From Diabrotica undecimpunctata (lineage: Eukaryota > Arthropoda > Insecta > Coleoptera > Chrysomelidae): 64,000 nucleotides of DNA. A program made the translations under genes and the position numbers. This document shows, one piece after another, positions 22,771 to 34,959 of this stretch. The notes beneath the pieces were generated by a model. The model had not been told where the DNA came from. It searched no databases and saw only the letters and a program-made list of their open reading frames with translations. The stretch is taken from positions 119,643,049-119,707,048 of the forward strand of contig NC_092808.1 in NCBI RefSeq assembly GCF_040954645.1, read 5' to 3'. Position 1 is the first letter of the stretch; every line of letters starts with the position of its first letter.

Positions 22771-23278
22771 TTTTGACGTGACAACGTCTTAAATTAGATT
22801 GTGGCTCGGAGTCATTCATGAAAAAGTGTAACGCCCGCTCACGTCTGTTACAATGAGTCACCGAACGAGAGAGAGGCCCGCCGGACCGGCGAATGCCTTG
22901 CGTCTCTCTCCCACTCAAACATGATCGGTCCGCTGCGCGCGCAGTACTAGAGAATTAGGCGCGTTGAATCGGTGCGTGCTTCCGTGCTTGTGTCTCTGTC
23001 TTTCTCGAGCGTTCTTGGCGTTCAAGACACATTACAGCAGAAACACTTCCTTTCATTTCATATTTCTCCTATCATCGTCCTATCCTCAACAAAATCACTC
23101 AAATAGAAATTAGTTAAGTTTAAGTTTACATGTACAATGTTTTAGTAAACAAAATATATTTCTATAGTTAAAATTTGTGCAATTCTTATTTTCATTCAAT
23201 TCCTTGTTCCTATTGTGCAATTTATTAATATTCATATCAATAAATATTCTACCGAGAAAAAGATGTTGTCACGTAAAA
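22771..23278. mobile_element. terminal-inverted-repeat element with GC-rich core
   Basis: TTTTGACGTGACAACGTCTT (22771-22790) pairs in reverse with AAGATGTTGTCACGTAAAA (23260-23278), with two differences. The first half, about 22830-23030, is strikingly GC-rich against the AT-rich surroundings. It contains the perfect palindrome CGCCGG-A-CCGGCG and a longer stem in which GAGAGAGAGGC can pair with GCGTCTCTCTC. No open frame longer than chance. It looks like a non-autonomous DNA element or MITE; the superfamily is not identified. Confidence 0.6.
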
Positions 23279-25848
23279 TCTTCGCCCGTAAAACCGACTT
23301 TATAGGCAACCGATTTTTTTCAATGAGACATTTCTTCCAATCATCAAGGAAGACTTGAGTACTCGAACTGAAAGGAAATGGTACCTGCAATTATTATAAC
23401 ATATTATACCCGTTCGCACTAATAGCGATCTCTATATAAAGCAACGCCATCGAGGAGAAGTCTTTTGACTTCATGTTTCTTCATAAACATTTGGGATACT
23501 TTACGACTACAGTTAAAAATAATGTTATGATTATTATACTATCGGAGAGACATTGCTCTTTTAATTACTACGACACTATTCAATATAGAACACTGCGATT
23601 TTACAATTTAAAGTATGTCTTGCACACCAGTATTATATCACTCTAGTTTGACTACAATGCCTTTATTCTTTGTATCCACATCCAAATTTAAAAGGTAGAT
23701 AGATACTTGATTACGATGCTTGCTTCAATATTTATATTTTCCATTGTTTGTTGTCAGTACACTTTACTGCACTCGGTTACAGAAATTGTTACAAATTTAT
23801 TAAGATCTATTTAGGTAATTCAATATACATGAAAAATTTATGCACCACTTCTACACTGCTTCTCCACAAAATACTAACTTTAACTAACTAACTTACTTAA
23901 ATAAATAATAACTGTTTTGTTGAATATTTTATGGAAATTCTTTAAAAAATGCTGTTACCGTATGAAATGCTAGGAGAATGAAAAGGTAAAGTAAAATTAC
24001 GAGTATATTTTTACCTTTAACATTAACAAGCAGTAAACTAACTATATTGGTACTAATACTTTATTTTTAATGGAAAAAAGGTTCAGTAGAATGCTGAAAT
24101 AATACTCTTCTCCAGCACGTCTTCTTTGCTTCACTTCTTTAGATAGATTTCGATAATAAGATATTTTGCTTCATCGTAAGTTTAGACATACGCTTATTTT
24201 TATGAAGGACGTTGTCCATCAAATTTGGCTAGAGTATTATTGTATAATTGGGTTCATCTACATAATATGCGTAATTATTAAAAAATAATTTCAGATTTGT
24301 TTGGACTGTATTAATAGGTTTGGTTCATGACAATTAGGATTTGTAATTAAATGTTATACAGATAATTGATGAATTAATTTGATAAAACACTTAAGCAATA
24401 ATACTGTTATATACACTCGCATATCAGTAGTCACATAAGCGGTTATCACACGCGGTGGTTTCTCATATGAACTCAACTTTGTTTTTAGTGGATTCGAACG
24501 ACTTTATCACATGTACAATGTACATACTAGTTTTTTCTTTTTAACAAGTCTTTATCTATCTAAGAGCGTATGTTCATACTCTAGGCTAGACGGCAGCCAA
24601 GAGATCGATTTTTCTTTTGCATAGTCCAAAGTGTCAAAATTAATTTTTAAGGGGTGGAATAAAAGGTAAAAGTACCAATTATTACCAAAGGTTGGATAGG
24701 AACATTTTGGCAAAAGTTAAACACCATGAATATTTTTTTAGATGTTTCTGTCACCGATATGTTTTCTTCCAAACTTAAAAACTTTCATTTAGTCGAATAT
24801 ATTGTTATGATTAGATTAGAATACCGCAACTAGAAATGTGTGCAAAGGATGATTAAATTCTAAAATGCGTTTTTCCAAATCAAACTAGATGTACCTAAAG
24901 TACCTAGTTTTATGACCAAAAGTACCTCCGGAAATCCATATTTGGATATCCGGAGCCCAATTGTAATCTTTTAATCGCCTTTACATGACTGTCCGATGTC
25001 GGCAGGTAAAATTTCAATAATTTCTTTTTGGACAATAATCTGGCAAATTTTGTCCGAAGTCGTTGTGAAGAGAGTCCGTTGTTCGGAGGTATCTTCTTAT
25101 TTAGCCACATATGAAATGCTCGTTGACCTAAAAACTGTCCGGTCAGTAAAGTTTTCCGTTGTGAAAAGGTGTCCGTTAACAGAAAATTTACTGTAATTTA
25201 TTTGAAAAAATAATGTAAAACTACGTTTTTAGAACAAACTCATACCACCATCTAGTTAAAATTGATGATAAATTGATGATGATTTAATAGTCCAATTAAC
25301 AACTCTGTGCAACGTATGAAGCAACTTTTATTGGAATAATAATACTATTAAAAATATTTAGCAAAACGAAATAATATATCCTTCAACCGAATTCTCCATT
25401 TGTCCTCTCCAGGATCCTATTCAATTATCTCCAAGACGCACAATTGAAAAATACATTATTACCTAACAACAGAAATAACGTTTCTTTGACGTCGTTTCGT
25501 AAACTTTGACACCCCTCAAACTTTTTACAATGAAACGGATCGCTTTTCGAAAGGAGGGGTTTTATGCTAACATCCCATTTGATATCGCTGTAGGGTAGTT
25601 TTATAGGTATTTTGTCACCCCCAAGGTCTTACCTTGGAAAGGGGACTGAAGAACACTTTCAAAACGATTTTTTTCTGCTAGCTTATTTCCGACATTGCAC
25701 AAGTTGTTAAAATGAGAAGTATTTTGGAGATGTTTGCGTAAACGGTGTAACTTTTAATAATAAAAATATTAGGGACTTGAATTGCTTACGACGCGACGGT
25801 ATCTACGAAAACAGTCTTGAAATAATAAAGATTTTAAAAAAAATTTCG

Positions 25849-25849
<1 letters not shown>
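23279..25849. other. long stretch without recognised genes
   Basis: AT-rich, no transposase or RT motif. A TATATAAAG box occurs near 23435 without a frame behind it. CCGGA-aa-TCCA-tat-TTGGA-ta-TCCGG at 24928-24953 is a small imperfect palindrome. A 66-codon minus-strand frame at 24910-25110 has no known motif. This is the longest repeat-poor part of the window and may be intergenic or intronic host DNA. Confidence 0.5.

Positions 25850-25899
<50 letters not shown>
25850..25899. repeat. (TA)n microsatellite
   Basis: About 25 TA units, ending exactly where a Tc1 element begins, so a TA repeat served as its target. Confidence 0.95.
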
Positions 25900-25902
<3 letters not shown>

Positions 25903-27507
25903 TCATGGACAAAAATATCGAATATTATGGAATTTTCAAATTTTTGTTTTTTCAAAATAAATTCTGGTCAATCAAGTAAGAGTTTAGTTTAACAATGTTT
26001 AATGAACAATTTAAGAAAATTGTGAAAAAAATAAATAATATTAGGTAAATAAGGTTATTTTACTCTAAACTCAAATGATAATTTAAATTGCTTAAACAAG
26101 TCGTTTTAACTGAAAGAAGTGCATGATCAGTACGAGTATTCCCCCCTATAGCTCTTATTACTGCTTACATCTTTCTCAGCATGCTTGCAAGTAAATTTTG
26201 GACATATCTTTGGGAAATTGCGTTCCATTCATCCTGTGCAGCAAGCCGAACCTACTTTATTGTATTTGGAACGAGATTTCTTTGTCGTATGCTATGTTTT
26301 AGGTGATCCCACATGTGCTGTATTGGATTTAAATCCGGGCTAAACGGTGGCCAATCCAATCTTCGAATTTGGACCTCATCAAGATAATTACTAACTACGG
26401 CAGCGGCATGTGGTCGAGTATTATCGTGCATTAACGTGTATTTTTCATATCCAATGTAACCAACATATGACAAAACATGATCTTGTAGGATGTTTTAAAC
26501 GTAAGAATCACCAATCAACCGTCCATTCACTTCCACAAATGCGGTACGTACCTCCCAACTAATACCTTTCCAAAGAATTATGCTATCAACTCCAAAACTA
26601 ACGTTCTGGGCGAGGCTGCAGCTGGCGAATCGTTCTCCAACTCTTCTGTAGACGTAGTTTTGACCATTTGGCTCCCATAATAGGATTCTGGTCTCATCAG
26701 TAAAAAGAACGTTTTTCCAGTTGTCAATATTCTACTAAATATGTGTTCTTTCAAATTCCAAACGACGAGCTTTATGATTTTGGAGAAGACGTGGAACTTT
26801 GGCGGGGCATCTGGGCTTTAAGTTTGCTTCTTTTGATTTTCGTCTAACTGTTTGTGAACTCATATTAACTTGTCTAACATTCAATAGCTCATTTCTGAGA
26901 TGCATCGATGTCAATGAACGATTTCGTGTAGAATTAAGAACCAGAAAACGGTCATCAATTGCGGTTGTGCACCTTGGGCATCCTTGACCAGGCCTTCGTA
27001 CAAAATTTCCTGTTTCGCGGAACCTTTTTAGAGTATTCGAAACTATAGATTCAGTTCTGCTGAGACGTCGTGCGATACCTTCTTGTGCATATCCTTTCTT
27101 GTACAAAATTACAATATGTGCTACTTGGACTTCATCGCAGTGTCAAATTGGTGGGATACTTGTTTTAAACTTAGTTATTTAATTAAAATTATTATTAATT
27201 TAATTTTAATAATAATTTTAATTAGTATAATAATAATTAAAATATTTAATTAAACTTAATAAATTAAAATAAAAATAACCGAATTAGTATGATTTTTCCT
27301 TTACATGAAGAAGGATTTTTATGATAAAATGTACGAATGACACTAGCCACTGAATAAACGTCAAAATAGACATCAAAATAGCTCAAACCAGTTGAGTACA
27401 TCAGCCTACTATAGGAGTATTATCAGTAATCTAAAATTATTTTGAAATAATAGTGACTAAAAAAAATTGGAAAATTCCAAAATATTCGATATTTTTGTCC
27501 ATAAGTG
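25900..27507 (-). mobile_element. complete Tc1/Bari-like transposon
   Basis: The inverted ends read CACTCATGGACAAAAATATC at the left and its complement (with one change, CACTTATGGAC) at the right, about 45 bp each. TA flanks them at 25898-25899 and 27508-27509. One minus-strand transposase frame occupies 26060-27147. The ATGGACAAAAAT-type terminus resembles Bari-like Tc1 elements (from memory, not searched). Confidence 0.92.
26060..27147 (-). pseudogene. Tc1-like transposase with Glu-to-Gln change in the triad
   Basis: The N-terminus HIVILYKKGYAQEGIARRL and the following SIVSNTLKRFRETGNFVRRP form the paired helix-turn-helix region with its RRPGQGCPR linker. The first catalytic Asp is in LFTDETRILLWEPNGQ. 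The second is in LMHDNTRPHAAAVVSNYL. The third position reads SPDLNPIQHMWD, where the usual Glu of NPIE is Gln. Spacing is 34 residues, as in DD34E enzymes. The C-terminal part continues after a stop (VRLAAQDEWNAISQRYVQ) and has GGNTRT near the end. It carries only a few stops (for example TAA near 26500 and TAG near 26250), so decay is moderate. The normal start codon is missing near 27147. Confidence 0.92.
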
Positions 27508-28084
27508 TATCCTTTCTATACAAAGAAATGCAGCTCAAATTAAAGTAAAAGCCTAACTTTAAACCATAAAAATTAAACGTTCAGTTTTTATAAGAAACAG
27601 CAGAACTAAGTCAGTTCTTTATATGTAATATACGCAAAGAACAGAAGTATAAAAAACGGAGTACACAAACACAATACTTTCTAACATGGAGGCAAACAGA
27701 ACTTCAAAAGCTCTGATGCTGTTTATTGATTAATCATAAATAAAAATTAGTTTATACTACAAAAAGCATGTGGGTAATTTAATTTATTTAATATAAAATA
27801 CATTTTACTGCTGTCAGAGAGTCGAAAATAGTATATTGTTTTATTAGGAGTATAAATGATTCTTTTTGTGGTGGGGTACGTTCTGCTGTACGTTTGATAT
27901 TAAGCCGAGGCACGAAAAAGTCATTTTTACTCCGAAGAGAAGATACTATGTTTTTTTTTTTAAACTTCGCAAATAATTTTTATGCTAATATGGTTACTTC
28001 TATTGATTATCACTTTGACTAATAAGAAAAATCACTGATTTTTGGGCTACTCGTCAAGTGTTGTGAACGTTTGTGCTTATTGTC
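27508..28084. other. unassigned AT-rich stretch
   Basis: Nothing recognised apart from a run of T at about 27950-27960. Confidence 0.45.
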
Positions 28085-28280
28085 ACCCAAAAGTACGAGT
28101 ATTATGTATAATTCCGAAGATCCCACGTCATCGAGGATTCCTCCAGATATTTTGTGGACTACAAAGACTGTAACCGAAGGATTGTTACCTACCAAGTCTA
28201 CTGTGTTTAACAAAGCTTTTGAGCATTTGACTTTTACACTTTTTTGCCTACGCGTAAACATAACCTACAAATCGATCTAG
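28085..28280 (+). pseudogene. possible N-terminal piece of a tyrosine-recombinase (Crypton-like) protein
   Basis: The frame reads NSEDPTSSRIPPDILWTTKT, then VTEGLLPTKSTVFNKAFEH and LTFTLFCLRVN before a stop. Insect proteins of a tyrosine-recombinase transposon type often begin with an acidic SEDP-like start, then a 'LLPtKSr--YdkaFe-F--Wc' helix, the core-binding region. Only this short region matches and the catalytic R-H-R-Y part is absent, so the call is tentative. It could equally be a fragment of an unrelated host gene. Confidence 0.3.
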
Positions 28281-28676
28281 TAAATAGTAGGTAAACATAA
28301 AAGTTAGTATTAAATTATCTGGTGGTTTATATGTAGTTTAATTATTTGACATTTTCTAATGTAAAATTAATAGCTATAAAATAATATAATGTGCAGTGTA
28401 AAGATAAGCATGCACAAACAAATAGAGTACAACACAGAACCACGAGGCTCACAATTTGACAATGTCACTTGCCTCCTTTTCTAGACCAACTACGATGATA
28501 GCGCCGTCTATTGACGTTATGTATAACTAACGATATAAGAAAGGTACTCGCCACCTTGTCTGTATAAAATATATTTCCTTGGAAAAACGACGTTTTAACA
28601 ATTATGGCACTACATCCCCTTTCATTGTCATCGCCTAAATTACCTTGAAATTCTTTACATTTTGGAATATTAAAGC

Positions 28677-29243
28677 TATAGTTCGTCCCAAACCCTTCTT
28701 TCAGTGCGTCATAGTTGATTGAATAAAATTCTCTTTAACACATTAAGCTAGAAGTGACAGAAAAAAACGTGAGTCTGTGATTATTATACATAGAACTTAC
28801 AAAATTATTTATCGTAAAGCTAATTCTACTTACGGATGTATAATTGGTTGGAGTTTAGAATACGCTAAATAGATATCCAATCAATGATGCGCATAAATAT
28901 AATTTGACGCAGAAGGTCTCGATCTTGACAGTACTTTCACAACGTCAACTGATAAAATAATTGTCATTCCAGGTTAGTATTATCAGACATTTTACAGTGA
29001 AAATTTAATTTTGTATTTATCGTCATAACAATATTTTAAATATGCCGAGATACCTATATCGAGAAAGAAAAAAGACTAATATTAAAATTATCAAATTATT
29101 TTCAATTAGAAAAAGAGGGATTACGATCCTGCAACTGTCAAATTTAACTAAAATGACATGAAATAATTCTCGACATTCTTAAAATCCTATATTATGTCAA
29201 AATTAGTGACGCACTGAAAGAAAGGTTTGGGACAGACTGTATA
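28677..29243. mobile_element. MITE of the same family as the 15413-17923 element
   Basis: The inverted ends read (TATA)GTTCGTCCCAAACC then CTTTCAGTGCGTCA at the left, and TATACAGTCTGTCCCAAACC then TTTCAGTGCGTCA in reverse at the right, with TA next to both. Both ends continue into sequence homologous to the ends of the longer element at 15413-17923. There is no coding content. The terminal TA and TACAGTCTGTCCC-type ends suggest the Tc1/mariner/IS630 superfamily. Confidence 0.75.
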
Positions 29244-29811
<568 letters not shown>

Positions 29812-30489
29812 AAAGACTACATCGACATATTTTAGGAAAAGCTTCCTATCGCTTTGGTATATGAGCACAATTCGTCAATCTCTCTCGTATCTCATTGGTA
29901 ATCCACACAGTTTTATGACCGATCTTCGATAGCTTCGTCAAACACTGAGGCTGGATAAGAAATAAAACATGTAAATCAACAAATATCTCCTAATTATTTC
30001 TCACTTAACCTTCGGAGTACGAAGACTGGATCAAGCGTGACCCGAAATTCGTTAATTTCTTAATATTTCATGAAAGAATTTTTTTACAAATCCGATTAAT
30101 CGTGAGTTCTCCTTATTTGTTTCAATCTATTTTTTCGTGTATAATTCGTGAACATGCAAATAACAGTTTTTCCTATACGTAACATCTATGACGCCGGGTC
30201 AGTCCTGACCCGGTCTTCGGATTTTGAAGAATATTTTTAATATGTTTGTACGTACACGTAAAACGCAACCGTCTCTGTTTACCAGTGTACGTATTCAAGG
30301 CCAAATGAATATGTTTGTAGAAATATTAGTAGATAGAAGTTAACCTTGGGAGTAAATGTAGTGTCTAATAGGCATATTCTATGAGAAAGTCTAAGACGAG
30401 AGGTCTAACTTTGATGTAAAGTGGAATTTCACGTTTGTTTATAAATTTAATTCAAGCATCGATCTTGAAGTGTGCAGTATTATATCAAA

Positions 30490-31931
30490 ATGTAGAAAAA
30501 GAATAAACCTTTGAGTGAAGCTGAGTTGTATGCCTTACTCCTATCCTATGCCTAATGACGGTTGTGAGCCAGAAGCACATGAAGGTAATTTATCAATTAC
30601 TGAACTCGAGAACGAGGAAGTGTTAGCGACAACTTCTGAAAATACAGATAGTGAACGATCTAACGTGTCTGATGTTATGTGCGAAGGACGAACATGATGT
30701 TATTTAGCTCCAGAAGACATTGGCATGTAATTTATTACAGAAAAACATAGGTCTCAGTACGAAAAGTTAAAATATTGAGACATGCATGGATGCCTTCAAT
30801 TAATTTTTTTTCTGATAGTATAATGTCAATAATTCTCGAGTACACCAATAAGAGAGCTATTGAGTTCATAGCTGCGCATAAGAGTAAGAACGAGAAAAAA
30901 AAATGAAGGATTGGATTGACGTTGATCTAGTTGAACTGAGTTCTTTCTTTGGTATACTTATATTATGTGGAAGGTTCAAAGGGTCTCATGAGAAGGTGCA
31001 TAGTTTATGGTCTAATACAAATAATACATTTACGCGTCCTATTTATAAAGCATCTCTAAGCCGGGATAGATTTATAAGTATTTTGAAGTATATTCGCTTT
31101 GATAATTTGGATACGTGAGCGGAAAGAAGAGAACGAGATAAATAAGCTCCTATTCGAGAAATCGCTGATTTATTTGCTCAAAATTGTAGGGAATCATAAG
31201 CACCATCTGCTTTTGATATGATACTATCGACGAGCAGCTTATAGATTTTAGGGGACGTTGTCCATTTCTGATTTATATACCTATACTTTAAACCGAAAAA
31301 ATACTGTATAAAGGCTTGAACCCTATGTGAAGCTGAAAATTTTTATTTCTGTTTTCAATATAAACGTAACCAAGATCCAAGATTAATCAAAACACTTGCA
31401 GAAGATCGAAATATTACAACTGATACTTTTTTTACCGACATTGCTTTATCTTATCCAAAAATTTAACTCTTTTTAATCAGAAAAAATAGGAAGAGTTTAA
31501 CCAAATCATTGCTTGAAATGACAGATCGCTCACTGTATTCCTCAAAATTTTTGTTTACTAGAAACATTATTTTAGTTTCATATGTAACCATGTCTAACAA
31601 GTTTGTTGAATTACTATCGACCTTACACAGTGAACATGAAATTTCTGGTGAAGACCAAAAGTTTTAACCAAAGATTATTTTGGATTACAACAAAATCAAA
31701 AGTGGAGTTGATATTTTAGATAAATTGATTTAAGAGTACACATGTAAAAGAGCAACAAGAAGATGGCTTTTACGTATATTTTTTAACTTTTTTGATATTG
31801 CAAACTACAATGATTTCGTTCTATGAAATATAAAAAATCCGGAATGGAACAATCAAGTAAATATAAAACATCGCATAAAACTATTTCTGAAGGAGCTTGG
31901 AAAACAATTAACCCCACCCAATATAAAACGA
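30490..31931 (+). pseudogene. piggyBac transposase, main part
   Basis: ATG at 30490 is followed at once by a stop. NKPLSEAELYALL and an acidic stretch (EVLATTSENTDSERSNVSD) form the N-terminus. From 30903 the catalytic region reads WIDVDLVELSSFFGILILCG, SLWSNTNNTFTRPIYKASLS, DRFISILKYIRFDNLDT. Decayed pieces follow, including RNITTDTFFTDIALSYPKI and, near 31690, LDYNKIKSGVDILDKLI, the 'DYN-tKgGVD-lD' motif with the third catalytic Asp. KRATRRWLLRIFFNFFDIAN comes just before the LINE. Stops are frequent. In active relatives this enzyme excises precisely from TTAA. Confidence 0.9.
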
Positions 31932-32506
31932 GTTGTGGGGCAATACCCAAGAGATTAAATGTCGCATCGGAAAGGCAAAAAGTGCATTCTTGACTATGAG
32001 CTCTGTGTTCAAGTACCATAACCTCACCCTAGAAACAAAAATAAGGCTCCTTAAATGTCACGTATACTCATTGCTCCTGTATGGAGTAGAAACGTGGACA
32101 TTGAAGGCGGAAACTCTATCAAAACTTCATGCTTTTGAGCTATGGTTATACAGAAGGATACTGAAGATACCATGGATAGGCAAAGTCACCAATGAAGAAG
32201 TACTGCGGAGGATAAACACAACCGCAAATTCGGTTAACATCCTGAAGGGACGTAAGCTGCAGTACTTGGGACATATATTGAGAAATCAAGGCAGATACGA
32301 GCTACTTCAATGCATTTTGCAGGGTAAAATTGAAGGAAAAAGGGCCTCAGGGCGAAGAAGAATATCCTGGCTTGCTAACCTGAGAGCATGGTATAGAAAG
32401 ACCTCAACACCGCTATTCCGTATAGCAACCAACAAAGTCATCATATCCAGAATGATCGCCAACGTTCGAAACGGACAGGAAACCTAAGAAGAAGAATATA
32501 AAACGA
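31920..32506 (+). mobile_element. RTE-like LINE (AAG-tail family) in piggyBac 2, 12-bp duplication
   Basis: aatataaaacga stands at 31920-31931 and 32495-32506. The insert (31932-32494) is a single open frame to 32487. It reads EIKCRIGKAKSAFLTMSSVF, LLLYGVETWTLKAETLSKL, FELWLYRRILKIPWIGKV, LQYLGHILRNQGRYELLQ, RRRISWLANLRAW and IANVRNGQET, ending in an AAG tail. It is cut at its 5' end in the thumb region. There are no stops, so it is one of the youngest insertions here. Confidence 0.95.
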
Positions 32507-32760
32507 AGAGCTGAAGCAATACAAGAAGAACGTAAAGGGTACCATTAACCCGTAATCGCTGCAATAGATACCACCGGTGTTAGTGTAAAAAAGCAAATAG
32601 AAGTTTCGCAATGTTTGTTTATTTGTAATACTCATTAAAAACGCGAAGAAGTCCATATTGTCAACATTAAATGCAACTACTGTTAAACAGACCAGGATGG
32701 TGAACCATCTTAAAAAATTTAAATACAATAATTTAGGATTATAATTTTTTGTTGAAATAA
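32507..32760 (+). pseudogene. piggyBac 2 transposase C-terminal remnant
   Basis: After the second duplication copy the frame RRAEAIQEERKG continues the host transposase, followed by a decayed Cys-containing stretch where the zinc-binding tail would be. Stops throughout; assigned by position more than by motif. Confidence 0.5.
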
Positions 32761-32881
32761 AGATACTGTTTAATAATACTAACTATTAAAAACATCCTTA
32801 TAAATAAAATGAGAATGGGTCACGCTTGACCAATCATCGTAATCTAAGTAAGTAAAATAATCTCCGCACTCCGAAGGTTAA

Positions 32882-33434
32882 GTAGTTAGCGTACAAATTT
32901 GTCATTAGATTTGATGGCTATGAACAATAATAATTTAATAGTATCGTTTTCTATCCTTTATCCTATACCTCTAGCAAAAGATTGCTGTAGGTTTGAATTT
33001 GTATTTTTATTTGCATTTGTATTAAAGCCATTATATGGCGTAAGAGTAAAATTCGTCAATCGAATCAAAACATTTCCGCCTTACTTATCACCCAAACACT
33101 TTCTCACTGGTCTTTCTCTTGGACGCGTGAGACCAACGTGTCACCATGAAAACAAAACTTTAAAATACTATATTTTTAAGACGATATATTTTTGGCAAAT
33201 ATTCATTGGTATACATTTTTAGATGCATTTGTGACAAAAAAAATGTATAATGGCCTATGGGATCACTTTTTTGTGTGTATAGTGGCATTCGTGTTAATAC
33301 AATACCACTAGTTAACACAGTATCTAGATCAGACTCATTTCTTGTGAATCCGGATCTTCTCTGTAGATTATGAATATGTTCAAATATTCTCTAAAAATTT
33401 TGGTTTTAAAATATTCAAAGCACAAAAACCAAAT
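32882..33434. other. unassigned AT-rich stretch
   Basis: A 107-codon plus-strand frame at 32899-33222 lacks any known motif and is not supported otherwise. Confidence 0.4.
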
Positions 33435-33620
33435 GTTCGATTTTATGAGACGGATGCCCGCTTGCTGGTTACACCAGTGCCCAATTCACCTAAACCGGGT
33501 AGCCAAATAGTGGGCATTAGAAGGCGATATCACCACTTGGATTGCATTTCTCTGAGCACTATGACCCTCAACCACTACGCGGCCACTTCTGGCATAGGCG
33601 AAGACCTTGTCTGACAACTG
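33435..33620. repeat. dispersed repeat, copy A (partner at 49395-49575)
   Basis: The blocks ATCACCACTTGGATTGCATT and ACTACGCGGCCACTTCTG recur in the same order in the partner as attaccacttagattgcatt and actacgcgatcttcctg, each followed by an AGGCG-AGACC motif. GC content is above the surroundings. Possibly a LINE 5' UTR; the coding part is not attached here. Confidence 0.55.
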
Positions 33621-33974
33621 CTTGACTGGAAATTTTGTCCGTTTCTTTGTCGTTTACCAGAATGGAAGTTTCTTGATCCCAATATAGATGTTGTAAAAGC
33701 CTTAGATCTTTATCATCTATCATACTGATTTTATATAGGTCCATTGTTACATTGTGCCCTATTCTGCATCGTTTTTTTTTTCATCCCTTAATACACATAT
33801 TTTTTTCTCTCTCTTTATTTAACATTTAAACAGTTTTTTGCCACTATCTGTACTTTGTTAAAAGTTTCTGTTACAGGGCTGATAGTGTTTTCAACAATCT
33901 CAATGTCGTCCACAATCTCATGGCTTCTATTTTCTTTACAATTTTCTTTTAGTTATTTCTGTTTTTCATCTTTT

Positions 33975-34935
33975 CGGAATAAAAGAGAATAGAATAGAAA
34001 TATGCTTTATTGACACTGAAAATTGTACAATCATATGGACAAAGCTTACAAAAAGTCCAAAAAATAACAGTAACTAAAATTACATAGATCTTCAATATCA
34101 AAAAATAAAACATAATAAAATACACAATCTATTGCAAAAAACTTGCAAATTGCATAATCAAACCTTACGAACTAGTTTACGAACAAGTTTAAGCTGCTGC
34201 ATGTGATACCCAAATATATATAAAAATACTTTGTTGCTTGTACTTAAACATACTTTCACTAAATAATATGGTCTTTCAGATAGATAAACTTTTGTCAATT
34301 TACGGAACTTAAGGAAAGACGTTGTAGATTTAAGTTGCACAGGGGAAATGGTTGTATATTTTCTTTGCCGAATATATTATAGATTGCTTTACTAACTCAG
34401 TGGACGGGATCGGTAAATACACAACGTCAAAGGTTGAATTTCTGGTGGAGTAGTCATGATTAAGTCTTGCTGGAAAAACATGTAGGTGTTTACGAATTAA
34501 GCAAATAGTTTCTAAAATATATAGAGAGGAAAAAGTTGCATTCTGGAATGTGTTATTCTACTAAGGCCAAAAATATACCGTATTATTTTTTTTTGTAATT
34601 TAAAAATAGCATTAGATTGGGCAGCTGTACTAGAACCCCAAAAAGAAAGGCCATATCGAAGATGAGACTCAAACAAAGATAAGTATGTTAATTTGGAAGA
34701 TGCTAAATTTATTTCCTTCGAAACAGATATTATTGCGTAGCAGGCTAGTTTCTTGCTTAACAAATCGATATAAAGGGACCATTTAAGGTTGCTACCTATA
34801 AAAACACCAAGAAATTTTACAGAATCAACGATACTGATCTGGCTGTTAGTAAGAAATAAGGGTTGAAGAGCTCCTTTAAAGGATAATGCTACTGTTTTAT
34901 CCACGTTAAAAGAGAGTAAATTAAAGTCGGACCTC
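33975..34935 (-). pseudogene. Jockey/CR1-like LINE, RT end to 3' tail
   Basis: Minus strand. The frame 34512-34904 reads VDSVKFLGVFIGSNLKWSLY (thumb), KLTYLSLFESHLRYGLSFWG, IFKLQKKIIRYIFGLSRITH. After a frameshift the text continues with LIRKHLHVFPARLNHDYSTR and the end block at 34158-34340 with LKFRKLTKVYLSERPYY. The 3' end is an AATAGAATAGAA-type tail at about 33990, the reverse of the TTCTATTCTATT tail at 5888-5911. This is the non-LTR type with 'YGLsFWG-s--F-LQKK-IR'. YADD is not present; the copy begins after it. Confidence 0.85.
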
Positions 34936-34959
34936 TCAGCTCGGGTATTTTTAGTTTTC

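Larger units (their letters stand above)
30009..32877 (+). mobile_element. complete piggyBac element 2 with TTAA duplications
   Basis: TTAA stands at 30005-30008 and 32878-32881. The ends are CCTTCGGAGTACG and, reversed, CCTTCGGAGTGCG. Subterminal inverted copies of GGTCAAGCGTGACCC lie at about 30028-30043 and 32817-32831. A perfect palindrome CCGGGTCAG-TC-CTGACCCGG is at 30194-30213. The plus-strand transposase gene is decayed and is split by a 563-bp LINE. Confidence 0.93.

Noticed and set aside
23430..23445. TATATAAAG as a core promoter
   Set aside because: No coding region or other promoter element follows; common by chance in AT-rich DNA.
24916..25097. AAGTACCTCCGG and CGGAGGTATCTT as terminal repeats of a 180-bp element
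   Set aside because: Only about 11 bases match and no target duplication is seen.
27181..27223. Perfect 18-bp A/T hairpin
   Set aside because: Pure A/T sequence within a Tc1 element; expected by chance in such composition and without further signal.
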